This document shows positions 36,111 through 49,065 of a stretch of DNA of 64,000 nt, piece after piece. Below the pieces are notes generated by a model. That model was not told the DNA's origin. It saw nothing but the letters and a program-made list of their open reading frames with translations, and made no database searches. The translations under genes were made by a program, and so were the position numbers. The stretch lies in NCBI RefSeq assembly GCF_003254395.2, contig NC_037653.1:3632501-3696500 (forward strand), written 5' to 3'. Each line of letters opens with the position of its first letter. Positions within the stretch are counted from its first letter, which is position 1. Source of the stretch: Apis mellifera. Lineage: Eukaryota > Arthropoda > Insecta > Hymenoptera > Apidae.

Positions 36111-39100
36111 ATATAAAAATTGAATTATTTAATAAAAGAATCTCTAGAATCGGTCTTAAATTTTCCTCAAGTTTTCGAATATTCCAAATATACATATTTA
36201 TATACATATACACCGCGTTTCGTTATAAAGATTACATAACGTGGCGCGTTTAAATCGACGGTTGCCCATCCCCGGTTACAGTTAGATTGAACGTATGAAA
36301 GTTGCACGTACATGCATTCGGTATGAATGATTTTACAAACTAGGGTTTGTTGCACCGGTGTAACACTATAGTCGAACATTCGGTTAGTTGGGAAACGTGA
36401 TGAAAATGATTACTATTTATGCAAGCATTACGCTACGTTACAATTCCGTTGCGTTAAAGTTGAATTATTTATCGCGGTGGGCATATTGCAGACGCGAATG
36501 CATTAGCGGCCGTCGTTGCCGAGTGGCGGGAAGAAAAAGAAGCGCAAAACCCTAGGGGAAGAGGTATGTCTCCGAAACGTACGCGGTACACGGGGCATAA
36601 AAGTGCACGGTAACGGGCGAAACAACCAGTTTTCAATAAATGGAGGCAACGCAGAGGTATCCTCCTCTGAATATCGGGTTGCAAAAGAAAACCCGTGGAG
36701 AGATAGCGATGCTTTGTTCGTGGCGCAGAAAGAGAGAGAGAATTGCGCAATGAAACGAGAGCCCGCGCCCGTAAGAGACGGGCACGGAAAGAAACCATCT
36801 GCGTCCCGCTGGGCAGTTGAGGGAAATAATCTTGAGCGATCATTGCCTTATTTAAACTTTTATGCAACCAGTTACTCTACCGATAATTCCTGTCACGTAT
36901 ACCCGCCAACGGCCACGTATGATCCGCGCGCGTGTGTCACTTTCGCGTAGATGTCTCAATCCGATGAACAAGGCGAAGGTTCAAGGCAATTTGCGACGGC
37001 ACGTAGGCAGAAAAACCGACACACGTATCTCGTGCATCGAGAAATTCCTCCCCGCCGAACGATAAATTCTCGTTGCTTCGAAAATTAATTACACCTAATA
37101 TAGGATGATAAAAATGGGTAAATAAACAGTGTTATTGATTAGAGATCTCACTTACAAGTGGTAGGATCCGTAAAACTTGCTTTCCAAATCCGACGGATGG
37201 AGATACTATCGAAATGCTTCGTTAATACTTCGAACCGAAATTGAAAATAAATCGTAGCGCTGTTACCGACCGAACGGCTCGGCGTCAGAGAGCGAACTTC
37301 CGAACACAGAGCTACTTTTTTGAAATCATACTTTTTTTTACCTGAAAATCGGCTAGAATAATTTTCACGGTCGATGCAATTGGGCAAACATGGGAAGGAT
37401 ACGTTTCAAGGGCCGAGACAAGTGTCCTTGAATCTCCTCCTCTTTTCTTCTTCTTGATTGTGAACGCGGTCGTGAAAAAGGCCTTAAAAAAGTGTACGCA
37501 AGTGGCAAGGAAGGCAGTTACGAAATTGCAAGGAATTTCAAGGCTGCTCGTAAAAACCTCGGTAAAGAATAGTCCAAGTGCCGCGTTTCCTGCAATAGTG
37601 CGGCTTTTTTTCCTCGCTCTCCACGGTTGAAAAAGGAAGATGAGGGGGGGGGAGGGGAGGGTAGAGACGGGCCTGGAAGTCTCTCAAGGGTTGTTAAAAA
37701 CGGCCGCTTTGGCTAAAAAAGCATTTTAACGGGGTGACGGAGAGGGTGTTTATGGCGGGAATACCCCATAAAGGGTCACGCAGTCGGCTCGGAGGGGGGG
37801 GGGGAGGGTGACCGGTAAAAAGGCAAAACCTGCAAGGTCGTTGCGCTTCGACTTCGTCCAAATCGGACGTTTTCCACGACACGGCCGAGAATCATAAACC
37901 TTCGAAATTTCTATGGTAAACACCCCGAGTTTTTTTGTTTCTTTCCGAACGTAACACGAACGCCTCCCCCCTCTCGTTCGTTGCTCGCGTTTAAATTCGA
38001 ACGCTGTACTCGGCCCTCGGTTGTTGTGAAATATTACACCGCGGCCTCAATGTTTACCAAACGGCACGCCATTTTATTTGTTTGCAAATATTATCCATTA
38101 TTTGTTAACAATTTCATTCCGTACAAATTTATATTCAAATATAAATAGTATCATGAGGAAATGAAAATAAAAAAGAAGTGAATTTTAAGCGATGAAAAAT
38201 AATGGAAGATTGTAGAACTTTCTTACCGTTGAATCGTTCAGTCCGTCGGAATGAAAACGAATCTAATAATGTGAAGAATTTTCTGAATTTCTTTTTCAAA
38301 AATTTTTCTAAAATTTGATTTGTTGTATTAAAAATCGATCTTTTGTTCGAGCAATAATTTAATCGATTTTTCTTTTCGATCAAAGAATATTTTCGAAAAA
38401 ACGATATTTGATATTTTTTCTTAGTTTAAAAAGGGCAGGGCAGCGTGCAAAAAAAGTATATATTTACGACGGGAGGAGGATCATAAAGGGTCAGAAGGCT
38501 TTGGATAACAGGTAAAGTCTGCGAGAGCGATCCGTCGGAAGCGGCCCGACGGATACCGGCCCGTGACTGAAACTAAATGTCTATGCCTGCCGTGACCTCG
38601 TAAACCCTACAATTGCCCATTTTCGAGTCTCTGCTTTTTATTTTTTCTCTCTCTCTCTCTTTCCTCCCTCATTGAAACCGAGCACTTTTTTTTTTTTTCG
38701 AGCCAAGGACAACCTTTTCGACGATGAATTCGTGGGGTTAAGAGTTAGTTGGTCTCCGGCCTACGCGCCTCTAACACCACTCGTTTCGTTTCTTCCGTCG
38801 AAAAATCGTGTCTCGGATATCGCGTTATAAAGGATTGATATGTTCGAGTGAATCGAAATTGTGAGTGTCGATAATAATAATAATTTCGTCGCATGGCCGA
38901 CATCTTGTTTTCCATCTATTCGACGCGTGTAACAAAGAGTTTAAATTAGATTTAAAATATTGAAATTCAAATATTGAAAAATTATAAACAAAATATTATA
39001 TGAGACTGTTAAGACTAACTAAAAATAATATCTCGATAGAATATTCTGGATAATTGAACGACAGCGTCGAAGAAAACGTGTTATTATCACTCATGGAGCA

Positions 39101-39470
39101 TTCCCTTCCGTCTACATCTAAATTCCAAAAAAAAAGAAGCTCGAATCGTAGATAATAAAAATTACAAAGTTATACATAAAAGAAATTTTCCCTGAAAAAA
39201 GAAATATTCGAAAAGACTTACAATTCAATTTCATTTGATAAACTGTGCCGGTAATATTCCCCTGAAAAATCGTCGCGCGATCGAGTGCCAAAAAAAAAAA
39301 AAAAATCCGAATTAATCGGCGCACACGGCGCCCGTGTGACAAACGCGTTTGCACGTAGCGTAAGTACTGGTTGGAGGATGGTCGGGCGTTGAGGTAGGTC
39401 AAGAACTCGTTGCCATATCAATATACTTAAGTGAAATGATACGAGGCAGTCGTAAAACCCGACAGTAATG
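36111..39470. other. Unique intergenic sequence
   Basis: GC-balanced parts at 36220-36330, 36470-37060, 37400-38060 and 38440-38620. G-rich runs at 37643-37661 and 37791-37808. A donor-like GAG|GTATGT lies at 36563/36564. Frames on both strands at 36469-36950 have no domain. AT-rich 38100-38400 and 38930-39310. Confidence 0.5.
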
Positions 39471-39700
39471 ACGCATTAGGGGGTTTGCCGGCCCGATTTA
39501 GTTGGCTATCAAACAAAAGGCAACTTTTACTGAATCCAAGACGGAGGCGCGCGCGCGCGCGCGCGCGCACGTTTTAAAAGGTTCGGCCGAAGGAGCAGCG
39601 CGCGCGGCCGGCCCCATTTATACCTGACGTTTTATGCGTTTTATAGGTGCGACGTGCGTCTCTCGTGTGCCAAACGGCGCATAAAAGTGCAACCAGATTG
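39471..39700. promoter_or_regulatory. Candidate element with GC tract and Caudal/Abd-B type cores
   Basis: A (GC)n run at 39547-39568, then CCCCATTTATACC, GACGTTTTATGCG and GTTTTATAGGTGCG: three TTTAT(A/G) cores within 50 bases. Unique apart from the GC run. Confidence 0.28.
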
Positions 39701-41990
39701 CACCGTTCCCCTCGCTTTAGCGAGATTATTCTTCAAAATTTCGCACTTACCGACCGAGTCGCACATACTCGACGATCCGATTCGGCCTATTTGCTTTGCG
39801 CATTGACTCGATCACGCGTTTTATCTTTAAATATATCCATTTAAGAGTCTCTGTAATGGACATCGTCACGGATTGTTATTAACGTATTAGATTATCTCCC
39901 AATTGTGATACTTAAATAGGCAATGATGTAATTATTCTCAATAATTATTGATTAAAATTCAATATATTCGGTAAATTTTTACACGTTTCGAATTTTCAGA
40001 TTTTATAACAAAAGGAAAATTTGTAATAAATTCAACTAGCTTATTTCTTCGTAAAATATATTATTTGAGATTATATTTGCTTACCAAAATTCCGAATTTA
40101 TTGTGAAATCAGTTATTTCGTATATATAACAATCTATTAATAAATTGTTAAAAAATAGTATATGAATAATTGAATTTGAAATTTCAATCTCAATGATTTA
40201 ACTACATTAATTTCAATAATCTAATTACACGATGATTGCAAAAAAATAAAGGAGGAAATAGTGGTCTCTTCTAGCAGTGAGGACTGTAATAACGCTATAC
40301 GATTCTTTGAAGAAGAAGAGGATGATGAATATTTAGTGCGACAACAACAATAGATTATCAACTGCATAAAGCGTGACCCGGATAACGTTTGAGGCTGAAC
40401 ATTTGAAATCGTAAATACGGCCGCGATACAACATCGGTAAACGTGCTTTTCCTCTGGAACGAATAACGCTTTCAATGTACCGAGACGAGCTGGTACTCGC
40501 TTTCATAAACCTGATATTAACTTCACGTTTACCATAAACCACCTCGTATTCTCGTTAAGAAGGGAGGGAGGGATAAAAAGGAAAAAGAAAGGAAAAGAAT
40601 CTGATTAGACGTTCCTCCATAAAGAACACGATTCCCCGATTTTTATTACGCGTACACATGCGCACGAGTGAAATGAAGAATCGACCAAACATGGCGAGAA
40701 CTTCTTAGATTTATACGCGCGCCGTGCGAGAAGGGAGAAAGTGAAGATTGATGGGATCAATATGCAGTAAGTCTGAACAATGCGTTTTCGGAGCTATAAC
40801 GGTGGAGACGCGTCGGGAAAAACTTTGATATTATTGTTCACCGGAAATACTTGTCCATTTAAAATTTATCAACGATTATAATCCTCCCGCGAGAGGGTAA
40901 ATAGAAAAATGCAATTAAAAATGGCGCGGTATATACGGTATGAATATTCAGTTTATTTTAATAATTATTATTATTATTATAAAACTTGGCGGAGGATTTG
41001 ATGAGAAGTTACGACATATTCGAATATCTCACGTTTAATGAAAATTAACGGGGCACGAAAATTTTAATTTTCGTGGGAAAGTATTGGAAGAAAAATTTTT
41101 TATTCATTTTAATTCGTATAAAGGAAGGGGCAAAAGTGAAATTTGCGTTATATGACAGGATTGATTTAATAATGAAATTCGATTTCGGAGTGGAAAAATA
41201 AAGAAACGAATCCGTAATTAATAATTCGGGTAAAGGAAATTTGAAAAATTTGTCGCACGGTGTAAAAATGAACAGTTCAGAGCGAAAACTTTGAAAACGC
41301 AGTAAAACGCTTATATGACCGATGGTTGCATCAACGACAATTTCACCGTATCGTTTATTAATTGTTTTAAATGCGCGTCAAATTAGTCGAGCTCGTAAAT
41401 GATATGTCACGTATTCAATTTACAATCATGGGATTCGCGATTGAATAAATTAATGCTATTGCGATACTATCATTCGCATAATAAATGCCGCGTTATCGAA
41501 TACATACGTTCGAGGTATTAGTTGGACGTATATATATATACGGCAAAACCGTGGCAATTAATCGAGAAAGATTTTTCAGTTTCTGGATGGGATGCGATTA
41601 ATGAATTTATAAAATATAGGGATTCGTATTGAAAATCGTATAACGATTGAACGAAATTGATGGCCGAGACACCGATTACAAGATAGAACTTATATATATT
41701 TTACCTCGAAACGTGAAAATAAAATCGTAATAAAAGAAAATGTTAAAACAAATAATTTAATATTCTCGGATACAAGTTTCTACTATTTTCTCGTTAAAAA
41801 ACGAGAAGAGGATATAAACGATAGATAGAAAAAGATACTGTGCCAAAAAGGATATTGCAAAATCGGGGAACGAGAGATTAAACCATGCTTCGAATTCGAA
41901 TCTATAAGTGTTTTGCTCCTCCGGGAATCGGGCGGCGGCACGTGTCAAAGGGTGGAAGAAGAAGAAGAAATTCAGCAAGCGGGCAATAAT
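39701..41990. other. Unique intergenic sequence
   Basis: AT-rich in large part. A minus-strand donor-like TCG|GTAAGT lies at 39751/39750. PHO-type cores in ACATGGCGA (about 40689) and AAAATGGCGCGG (40917-40928). No gene recognised. Confidence 0.55.
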
Positions 41991-43450
41991 GCGCAAGCGC
42001 GAACTGCGATGGAGTTACTGGGGATGCAAACGTGAATGAGCAAGACGGCGCCTATAGTCAAGATGGCTGCCCTACTCCCTCCATCGCGTCTCCCATCGCT
42101 ATACCGGTTGGCGCGCCTGCCTCGAGGAGAGAGAACCGAAGCCAGCTCACGTCGCTAGCCAGAAACGGATACATACAATCGCATACTGTTTCGTCTACTC
42201 ACTTACCCCAAATATTTTTAAACTTCTGCCGCATACTCTTTTTTCTTCCTCTTTTTTCTCAATGCGGCGCTTGCCGTTTCGGCTTTTCGGTAGTTTCGTT
42301 GACTCTTGATGTATACAGCCTTCCGAAATTCTCGTCGTCGTCGTCGTCGTCGTCGTCGATTTTCCGTGAAAAGACACGCACGAAAATGTATCGTCGTGCG
42401 CTTGCCGACGCTCGCACAGCGCAACGCTGTTTGACACGACGCAGGAGTAGAAAAGAGAACGACAAGGAGGGGAACAGTGGTAAGGGCGGGTTACGTGAAA
42501 GATACATGTAAGAGGGGAAGTTTGAAATTTCCGATCCATCTCATTCGCACCATAAAAATAATGCATCTGTTTCTACGTTTACGTTTTAAATTTCTTGCTA
42601 CATTGCTAACGTATAAATACATCGACTTGAAAAATTAACGAGGAATGAAAAGATTAATCGTAAAAGATATATAAAGCTCGTTTAAAAACTATTCTTATTT
42701 GTGAATTGTAACATTTTCAAAATCATTATTATATTCATTCATATTATATCGTTAAAAATAAAAATGGGATATTATTTTAATTTTTATCGCGAGAAATTAT
42801 TAGTAATAAAATTCTATAGAAAACAAGAAGCAAGCTCCTTTTTCTTGAGCTTGCTGAACCGAGTTTTATAATAGGTGCGCGCGTGTAAAATCAAACAATA
42901 TTGATCGTTAAAACCGCCATAGAAGCGATAGTTTCTCTCGACGTTCAAACGTTCGCGGAAGATTTTCTAAATCGCATAGCAGTAACCGAGATTCTTACCT
43001 GTGAGTCAAAAGAGGCGGTCTAAGGATAGGCAAAAGAGGTTAGAAGAGTGCGAACTCGGGAGGAAGAAGGATAAAATGAACGAAGGCTGCGACAGATGGA
43101 CCGTGCGCGGAAGGTGGAAGGAGAATCCTAAGATGGCTGCCGTGTGAGCACGGTGTACGCGTCGCGTGGAACAACAACGTGGGTGAGCTAACGGGTGCCC
43201 GAAGTGGAAGTGCAAGCCATAACTCGGTGATTTTTCTCGGGAGTGAATTCCATTCTTGTCGACGAGTTTCGTTAAAAACGTTTTCGTAAACCGGCAGAAA
43301 CGTTGCTCGACGCACGGCCACGCCCTTGGCACGGGCAGCCATCTTGCGTGTCAGCTGAGCGCGATGCACCACGGTAGTCAGTGTTGCAACCTTAGCAACC
43401 ATCACGCGACTTGCGCTGCGTTTGCTCTTTGCCAACATTGGTTAACGCTA
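41991..43450. promoter_or_regulatory. Candidate PRE or antisense promoter with three YY1/PHO sites
   Basis: AAGATGGCTGCC, a full YY1/PHO consensus, occurs at 42060-42071 (+), 43130-43141 (+) and 43334-43345 (-). On the minus strand CACAG|GTAAGAAT (42999/42998) and GGG|GTAAGT (42207/42206) are strong donors. A CGT trinucleotide run lies at 42332-42359. Minus-strand frames at 43006-43438 overlap in two phases and are unrecognised. In vertebrates this motif often lies just downstream of start sites; in flies PHO sites define Polycomb response elements. Either reading is inference. Confidence 0.35.
42332..42359. repeat. (CGT)9 microsatellite
   Basis: Uninterrupted TCG/CGT trinucleotide repeat. 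Confidence 0.95.
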
Positions 43451-46010
43451 TTGTACAGGTACATTTATTATTTATTTTATTTTTCTTTCTTTCCTTCATC
43501 CTTATTAAATTAGATTTAATTTGAAATTCAATCGTAATTTAAAAATTACAATATTTAATATTTTCTTATTTCATTATTTAAAATACCCTTCATTCGTGCA
43601 TGTTCCTTGGGGAATATTTTTGAACAAATTTCTTTAAAAAAGAAAGAGAAAAGTCTTTTATTTCGATATATTTTTATAACCTTTTGTTATTTTTATACGG
43701 TCTAATTAATGATATAAAAATCGTGATATATCACGGAGGATAAACTTGTGTAGATAAATTTAGTAGGAAAAATGGAAAGTAAAAATAACGAGTGTAATAT
43801 ACTCGAAGTAAAAAGCTTTTCGGAACAGTTTCTTCTTACGTCTTGTACTTTTATCAGTTCCTTTTTTCTTTTTTCGGTCTTGCCGACGATACTTGCATTC
43901 TTCTTCCGTTCGGAAACAATAGCGGAAAAAATATATTTATGGAAATATACACGTTCGATTTATTTTTTTCGCCCAAGCGAAAAGGCATTCTTAAGCTATT
44001 TTTCTCGACCATCTATTTTTAACACATTTCTTCTTTATCCTTATTGCGGGGACGACGTAGGTTTCAAAAATAAATACATTTTCTTTCCAACGAAACAGGA
44101 GCAAAATAATCGCGAGGTGTTAAGCGAGGTTACAACTGTTGATTTATCCATTTATTTTCACCGGATATAAGAGAATCCCGATATCATCGCATTTTAGCAG
44201 ACCACGAAACATATCCACTTACACTTCATTGCCTATCAAGCCCGAGTACTTTAGCTTGAGTTTCACGTTGCTTGCCGTTTCTCGTCTCCGCTGAAACTTA
44301 TAAACGTGTTATATATCAGATAAATGTTTCCCCCTTGCGCGGCAACCATCGTTTGCCCGCAAGTAGCAGAAAGTAAGCCTAGTAAATATTTTCCTCGATC
44401 TTAGATAAACTCATCGGCAAAATCCCGATAAGATTATACCATAGTTTTACTTTTTCAAATATTATTACACGATATAAATTAAATTAGAACGTAATAATAA
44501 AAATTATAACAGCTTTATTCGTATTTACATTTTACAATTTGAGGTTAGATTCGTTATTAATCGATACATAGTTCAAAATCTAATTTAAAATATGGAAGAA
44601 TAAAATAGGTGGAGAGATAATACTTGTGTAAAAATATAATATAATCTCTCGAGGAAAAAAAAAGTGAAAATAAAAAGGAGATAGTATTAATGGGGGGATC
44701 ATGTTTTTGCCGTTTCTCCCGTGGTCCCTCTTTTCGGTTTAATTCAACGGAGTTCTCCCGCCACTTCTTTAAGATCAAGCACATTCCTTCCAAGACTTCT
44801 CTTCTTGGCCCCGATGAACCCGCTTGATGAAAAGCTTGGCCGGCCCACGTCGCCACGCTTCTTATGTACACGCCACGTATATATCCTGCACGACTATGTA
44901 TATCCAAGCCTACGCGTAGGGGCCTATCTAGGAGCCATTGCTTTACCCGATAATCCACGACTTCTGTTTCACGATCCTATCTCACCTCTATTGTTTCTAT
45001 GATCGTACGTACAGTTAACCGTGCAAGTCGTATATAATATTACAAAGTCTAAACTAAAGACGATATGCATCGTTCCGAACTACCAACCTTGCGGATGCCT
45101 CGAATGTCTTGAATATATTTTTCTCAAAGATTTTATGGTATTCTTTCTTCGATCAACAACAAGTTTCGTTTTTTCTAACTATCGTATGAACGAATGAAAT
45201 AAACCTAGAATTATACGATTTAGCAGTCGCTTCTAATAATATAATTTATTTCTCGATAGAAAACTAGCGTTTCGTGCAATGGCCGCAAGAGGCGCTCGAA
45301 GCTGGCATCTCGAGCGCGTTGAACATTCCATATCTTATCTTCGAGGTTTTAATTTTTTGTCCCGGAGTTGAATACGGTTGGCATGACGTTACGAATTTAA
45401 TTTTAATCTTTCTTTCTTTCTTCTCTTAAATATATCTCGATGGATAAGACTGGAACAGAGTTGAGTTAATAATTGGACGATTAAATCGAACACGATGTAA
45501 CGTCGCGTGATAAAGGTAAAAATTACCGAGATCAATTTAGCAGAGAAACATGGGAGTATCGATCGAGAAGTTTCCCGCGCATTATCAAAACTGCGATATT
45601 TTTACAGCTCGGCACGTTATTCACACACGCACCGGAAGTTCGTTTATGTTCCAACCAATCTTGCTAATCTAAAACGTTCGATCGTCAGTCACTTCTTGTT
45701 AGCGCCTAGGGTTATATCGCGTGTAACGCCATTAACGTGCGCATCACGCCACCCGTGTTAAGTAGGATAGACACCAACGTGGAATAATTATTACAAGTGC
45801 ATCATCGTGCAAACAATCGCGATGCACTCTTTCGACCGTATTTCACTTTCGTACGGCAGCTCGTTGCAATTTTGAGTAATTGGACTGGATAAAAAACTAG
45901 ACTGCAATAAGAAGGTGCAAGCTACATCTGAAATCTCTATAACGCTTTCAACGCTGGTGGAAAGTGAAATTATTAGGTATTGAATACGACGATATTTAGG
46001 ATAAGCTTCC
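43451..46010. other. Unique intergenic sequence
   Basis: AT-rich 43460-44180. A GC-balanced block at 44700-44960 contains the perfect 12-base palindrome CCTACGCGTAGG (44909-44920) and a minus-strand donor-like GAG|GTGAGA (44986/44985). 45260-45310 has CAATGGCCGCAAGAGGCGC. No gene recognised. Confidence 0.5.
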
Positions 46011-46046
46011 CTTTTATCGTATCCGACAGAGGATATTCCGTGTAGA

Positions 46047-46075
46047 GTAAGCTCTCCCCGTAGGGAGAGCTTTAC
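46047..46075. other. Perfect 10-bp hairpin
   Basis: AAGCTCTCCC and GGGAGAGCTT flank a 4-base CGTA loop. The stem extends by GT/AC past a one-base bulge. Too short for a microRNA precursor; it could be a cruciform, a dimeric protein site or an RNA stem if transcribed. Confidence 0.6.
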
Positions 46076-46161
46076 CTGTTATGAAATTTCCAGTGACCAG
46101 AGTAAAGAGAAGTCCTAATGTGGCCGATTTGCATGGAAGATTAGGGAAATTAGGTGGGCGT

Positions 46162-46173
46162 GCCACCTGGTGG
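46162..46173 (-). promoter_or_regulatory. CTCF core consensus, 12 of 12
   Basis: The minus strand reads CCACCAGGTGGCACGC, matching CCASYAGRKGGC at every position. Confidence 0.5.
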
Positions 46174-46260
46174 TACTTCCGTCCAAACATTGCGGCACGC
46201 CTATTTACCTTTGCTCGGCTTACCTACCTGCTTGCACTTACTTAAGCCCGTCGTAGAAAC

Positions 46261-46959
46261 GATTACGCGACATACAGCAATATTTGCCCCCACGATTGAG
46301 ATTAGAAGTGCTCTGACTAGACTAGAAAGAGATTCGCTCCTTATCTTCTTCTAATATCTATGAGAAATAAATACTCTTCCAATCTCTTCCAATTCTTTCC
46401 CTTCGCGTGAGAATGAAATTTTCACACACATTATCGAACTCGAAAATATCTTGATTACTATATATATAATGTATACATCTACCAACATGAATTGATAACA
46501 TTCTTATTATAAATCCCAATTGTCTAAGAATTGTCGAATAAGCAACAACTTTTTTTGCAAATGATATTGTTAATCTAGAAATTAATAAAATAAAATTTTT
46601 GTATTTAAAATAAATAAATTCCAGCTATTACTAAAATTGATGAATGAAACGGGAGTTGGAGTTATTATTGCTATTGAAAAAGGATTTCATATCGATCGTA
46701 TTATACTATGGAGCCAAGCTAGAAATCTTAAGAGACATTTTTTTCTCTCCCTCCTATTTACGAGAATGAATTTTTACCGTTACGAAAAATCGTTTAATAT
46801 CGATTGGGCCCCGTAACTGAAAGTATATGTGAAAACTAACCTAAAAGTAAATGCCCTTAAAGCACGAAAAACTTTCCGTTCTGATTTGTGCGAGCGATTC
46901 GAGATAAGGTGTTATTTAAGGAAACTGCCGGTGCTCCGGTGCAAGTTTTTAAAAAAACT
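46261..46959. other. Unique intergenic sequence
   Basis: AT-rich, mixed. No gene or repeat recognised until the array starts. Confidence 0.6.
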
Positions 46960-49065
46960 CTAAAAGTAATAAATACAGTAAAAAAGAAAAAATACATGCG
47001 CGTAGAATCCACGATAAAAATTATTTTCAATCTTAAATATATTTATTTTTATAGAAAAATCGGGGAAAGAAATATCCGAACGGTTTGACAAGTTCGTATA
47101 TATAATAAATACAAAAAAAAAAAAAAAAAAGAAAAAATACATGCGCGTAGAATCCACGATAAAAATTATTTTCAATCTTAAATATATTTATTTTTATAGA
47201 AAAATCGGTTTGACAAGTTCGTATATATAATAAATACAGTAAAAAAAAAAAAAGAAAAAATACATGCGCGTAGAATCCACGATAAAAATTATTTTCAATC
47301 TTAAATATATTTATTTTTATAGAAAAATCGGGGAAAGAAATATCCGAACGGTTTGACAAGTTCATGCATATAATAAATACAGTAAAAAAAAAAAAAAAAG
47401 AAAATACATGCGCGTAGAATCCACGATAAAAATTATTTTCAATCTTAAATATATTTATTTTTATAGAAAAATCGGTTTGACAAGTTCGTATATATAATAA
47501 ATACAGTAAAAAAAAAAAAAATCGGCTGCGCGTAGAATCCACGATAAAAATTATTATTTTATAATCTTAAATATATTTATTTTTATAGAAAAATCGGGGA
47601 AAGAAATATCCGAACGGTTTGACAAGTTCATATATAATAAGTACAGTAAAAAAAAAAAGAAAAAAAAATCGGCTGCGCGTAGAATCCACGATAAAAATTA
47701 TTTTCAATCTTAAATATATTTATTTTTATAGAAAAATCGGGGAAAGAAATATCCGAACGGTTTGACAAGTTCGTATATATAATAAATACAAAAAAAAAAA
47801 AAAAAAAGAAAAAATACATGCGCGTAGAATCCACGATAAAAATTATTTTCAATCTTAAATATATTTATTTTTATAGAAAAATCGGTTTGACAAGTTCGTA
47901 TATATAATAAATACAGTAAAAAAAAAAAAGAAAAAATACATGCGCGTAGAATCCACGATAAAAATTATTTTCAATCTTAAATATATTTATTTTTATAGAA
48001 AAATCGGTTTGACAAGTTCGTATATATAATAAATACAGTAAAAAAAAAAAAGAAAAAATACATGCGCGTAGAATCCACGATAAAAATTATTTTCAATCTT
48101 AAATATATTTATTTTTATAGAAAAATCGGGGAAAGAAATATCCGAACGGTTTGACAAGTTCATGCATATAATAAATACAGTAAAAAAAAAAAAAAAAGAA
48201 AATACATGCGCGTAGAATCCACGATAAAAATTATTTTCAATCTTAAATATATTTATTTTTATAGAAAAATCGGTTTGACAAGTTCGTATATATAATAAAT
48301 ACAGTAAAAAAAAAAAAAATCGGCTGCGCGTAGAATCCACGATAAAAATTATTATTTTATAATCTTAAATATATTTATTTTTATAGAAAAATCGGGGAAA
48401 GAAATATCCGAACGGTTTGACAAGTTCATATATAATAAGTACAGTAAAAAAAAAAAGAAAAAAAAATCGGCTGCGCGTAGAATCCACGATAAAAATTATT
48501 TTCAATCTTAAATATATTTATTTTTATAGAAAAATCGGTTTGACAAGTTCGTATATATAATAAATACAATAAAAAAAAAAAAAGAAAATACATGCGCGTA
48601 GAATCCACGATAAAAATTATTTTCAATCTTAAATATATTTATTTTTATAGAAAAATCGGGGAAAGAAATATCCGAACGGTTTGACAAGTTCGTATATATA
48701 ATAAATACAGTAAAAAAAAAAATGCGCGTAGAATCCACGATAAAAATTATTTTCAATCTTAAATATATTTATTTTTATAGAAAAATCGGTTTGACAAGTT
48801 CGTATATATAATAAATACAATAAAAAAAAAAAAAGAAAATACATGCGCGTAGAATCCACGATAAAAATTATTATTTTATAATCTTAAATATATTTATTTT
48901 TATAGAAAAATCGGTTTGACAAGTTCGTATATATAATAAATACAGTAAAAAAAAAAAAAGAAAATACATGCGCGTAGAATCGACGATAAAAATTATTTTC
49001 AATCTTAAATGTATTTATTTTTATAGAAAAATCGGGGAAAGAAATATCCGAACGGTTTGACAAGA
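46960..49065. repeat. Tandem array, 16 copies, two monomer lengths, higher-order structure
   Basis: GCGTAGAATCCACGATAAAA recurs 16 times from about 47000 to 48970. Each monomer continues TTATTTTCAATCTTAAATAT, ATTTATTTTTATAGAAAAAT, CGG, GTTTGACAAGTTCGTATA, TAATAAATACAGT and a poly-A run. Long monomers (about 145 bp) hold an extra 20 bases with ATATCCGAAC after CGG; short ones (about 120 bp) lack it. A block of about 5 monomers is repeated about 800 bp downstream. Minus-strand frames are artefacts of the repeat. Confidence 0.97.

Larger units (their letters stand above)
46011..46260. promoter_or_regulatory. Dyad-rich island with CTCF consensus match (candidate insulator)
   Basis: A unique block holding a strong hairpin (46047-46075), the CTCF consensus match (46162-46173) and overlapping dyads AGGTGG/CCACCT and CCACC/GGTGG. 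In Drosophila, CTCF sites mark several boundaries of bithorax-complex domains, so a boundary in this flank is plausible. Confidence 0.4.

Noticed and set aside
46960..48859. Multiple minus-strand frames repeating an Asn/Phe/Ile-rich sequence
   Set aside because: Artefacts of the tandem array; poly-A tracts give poly-Phe and the frame shifts with tract length.
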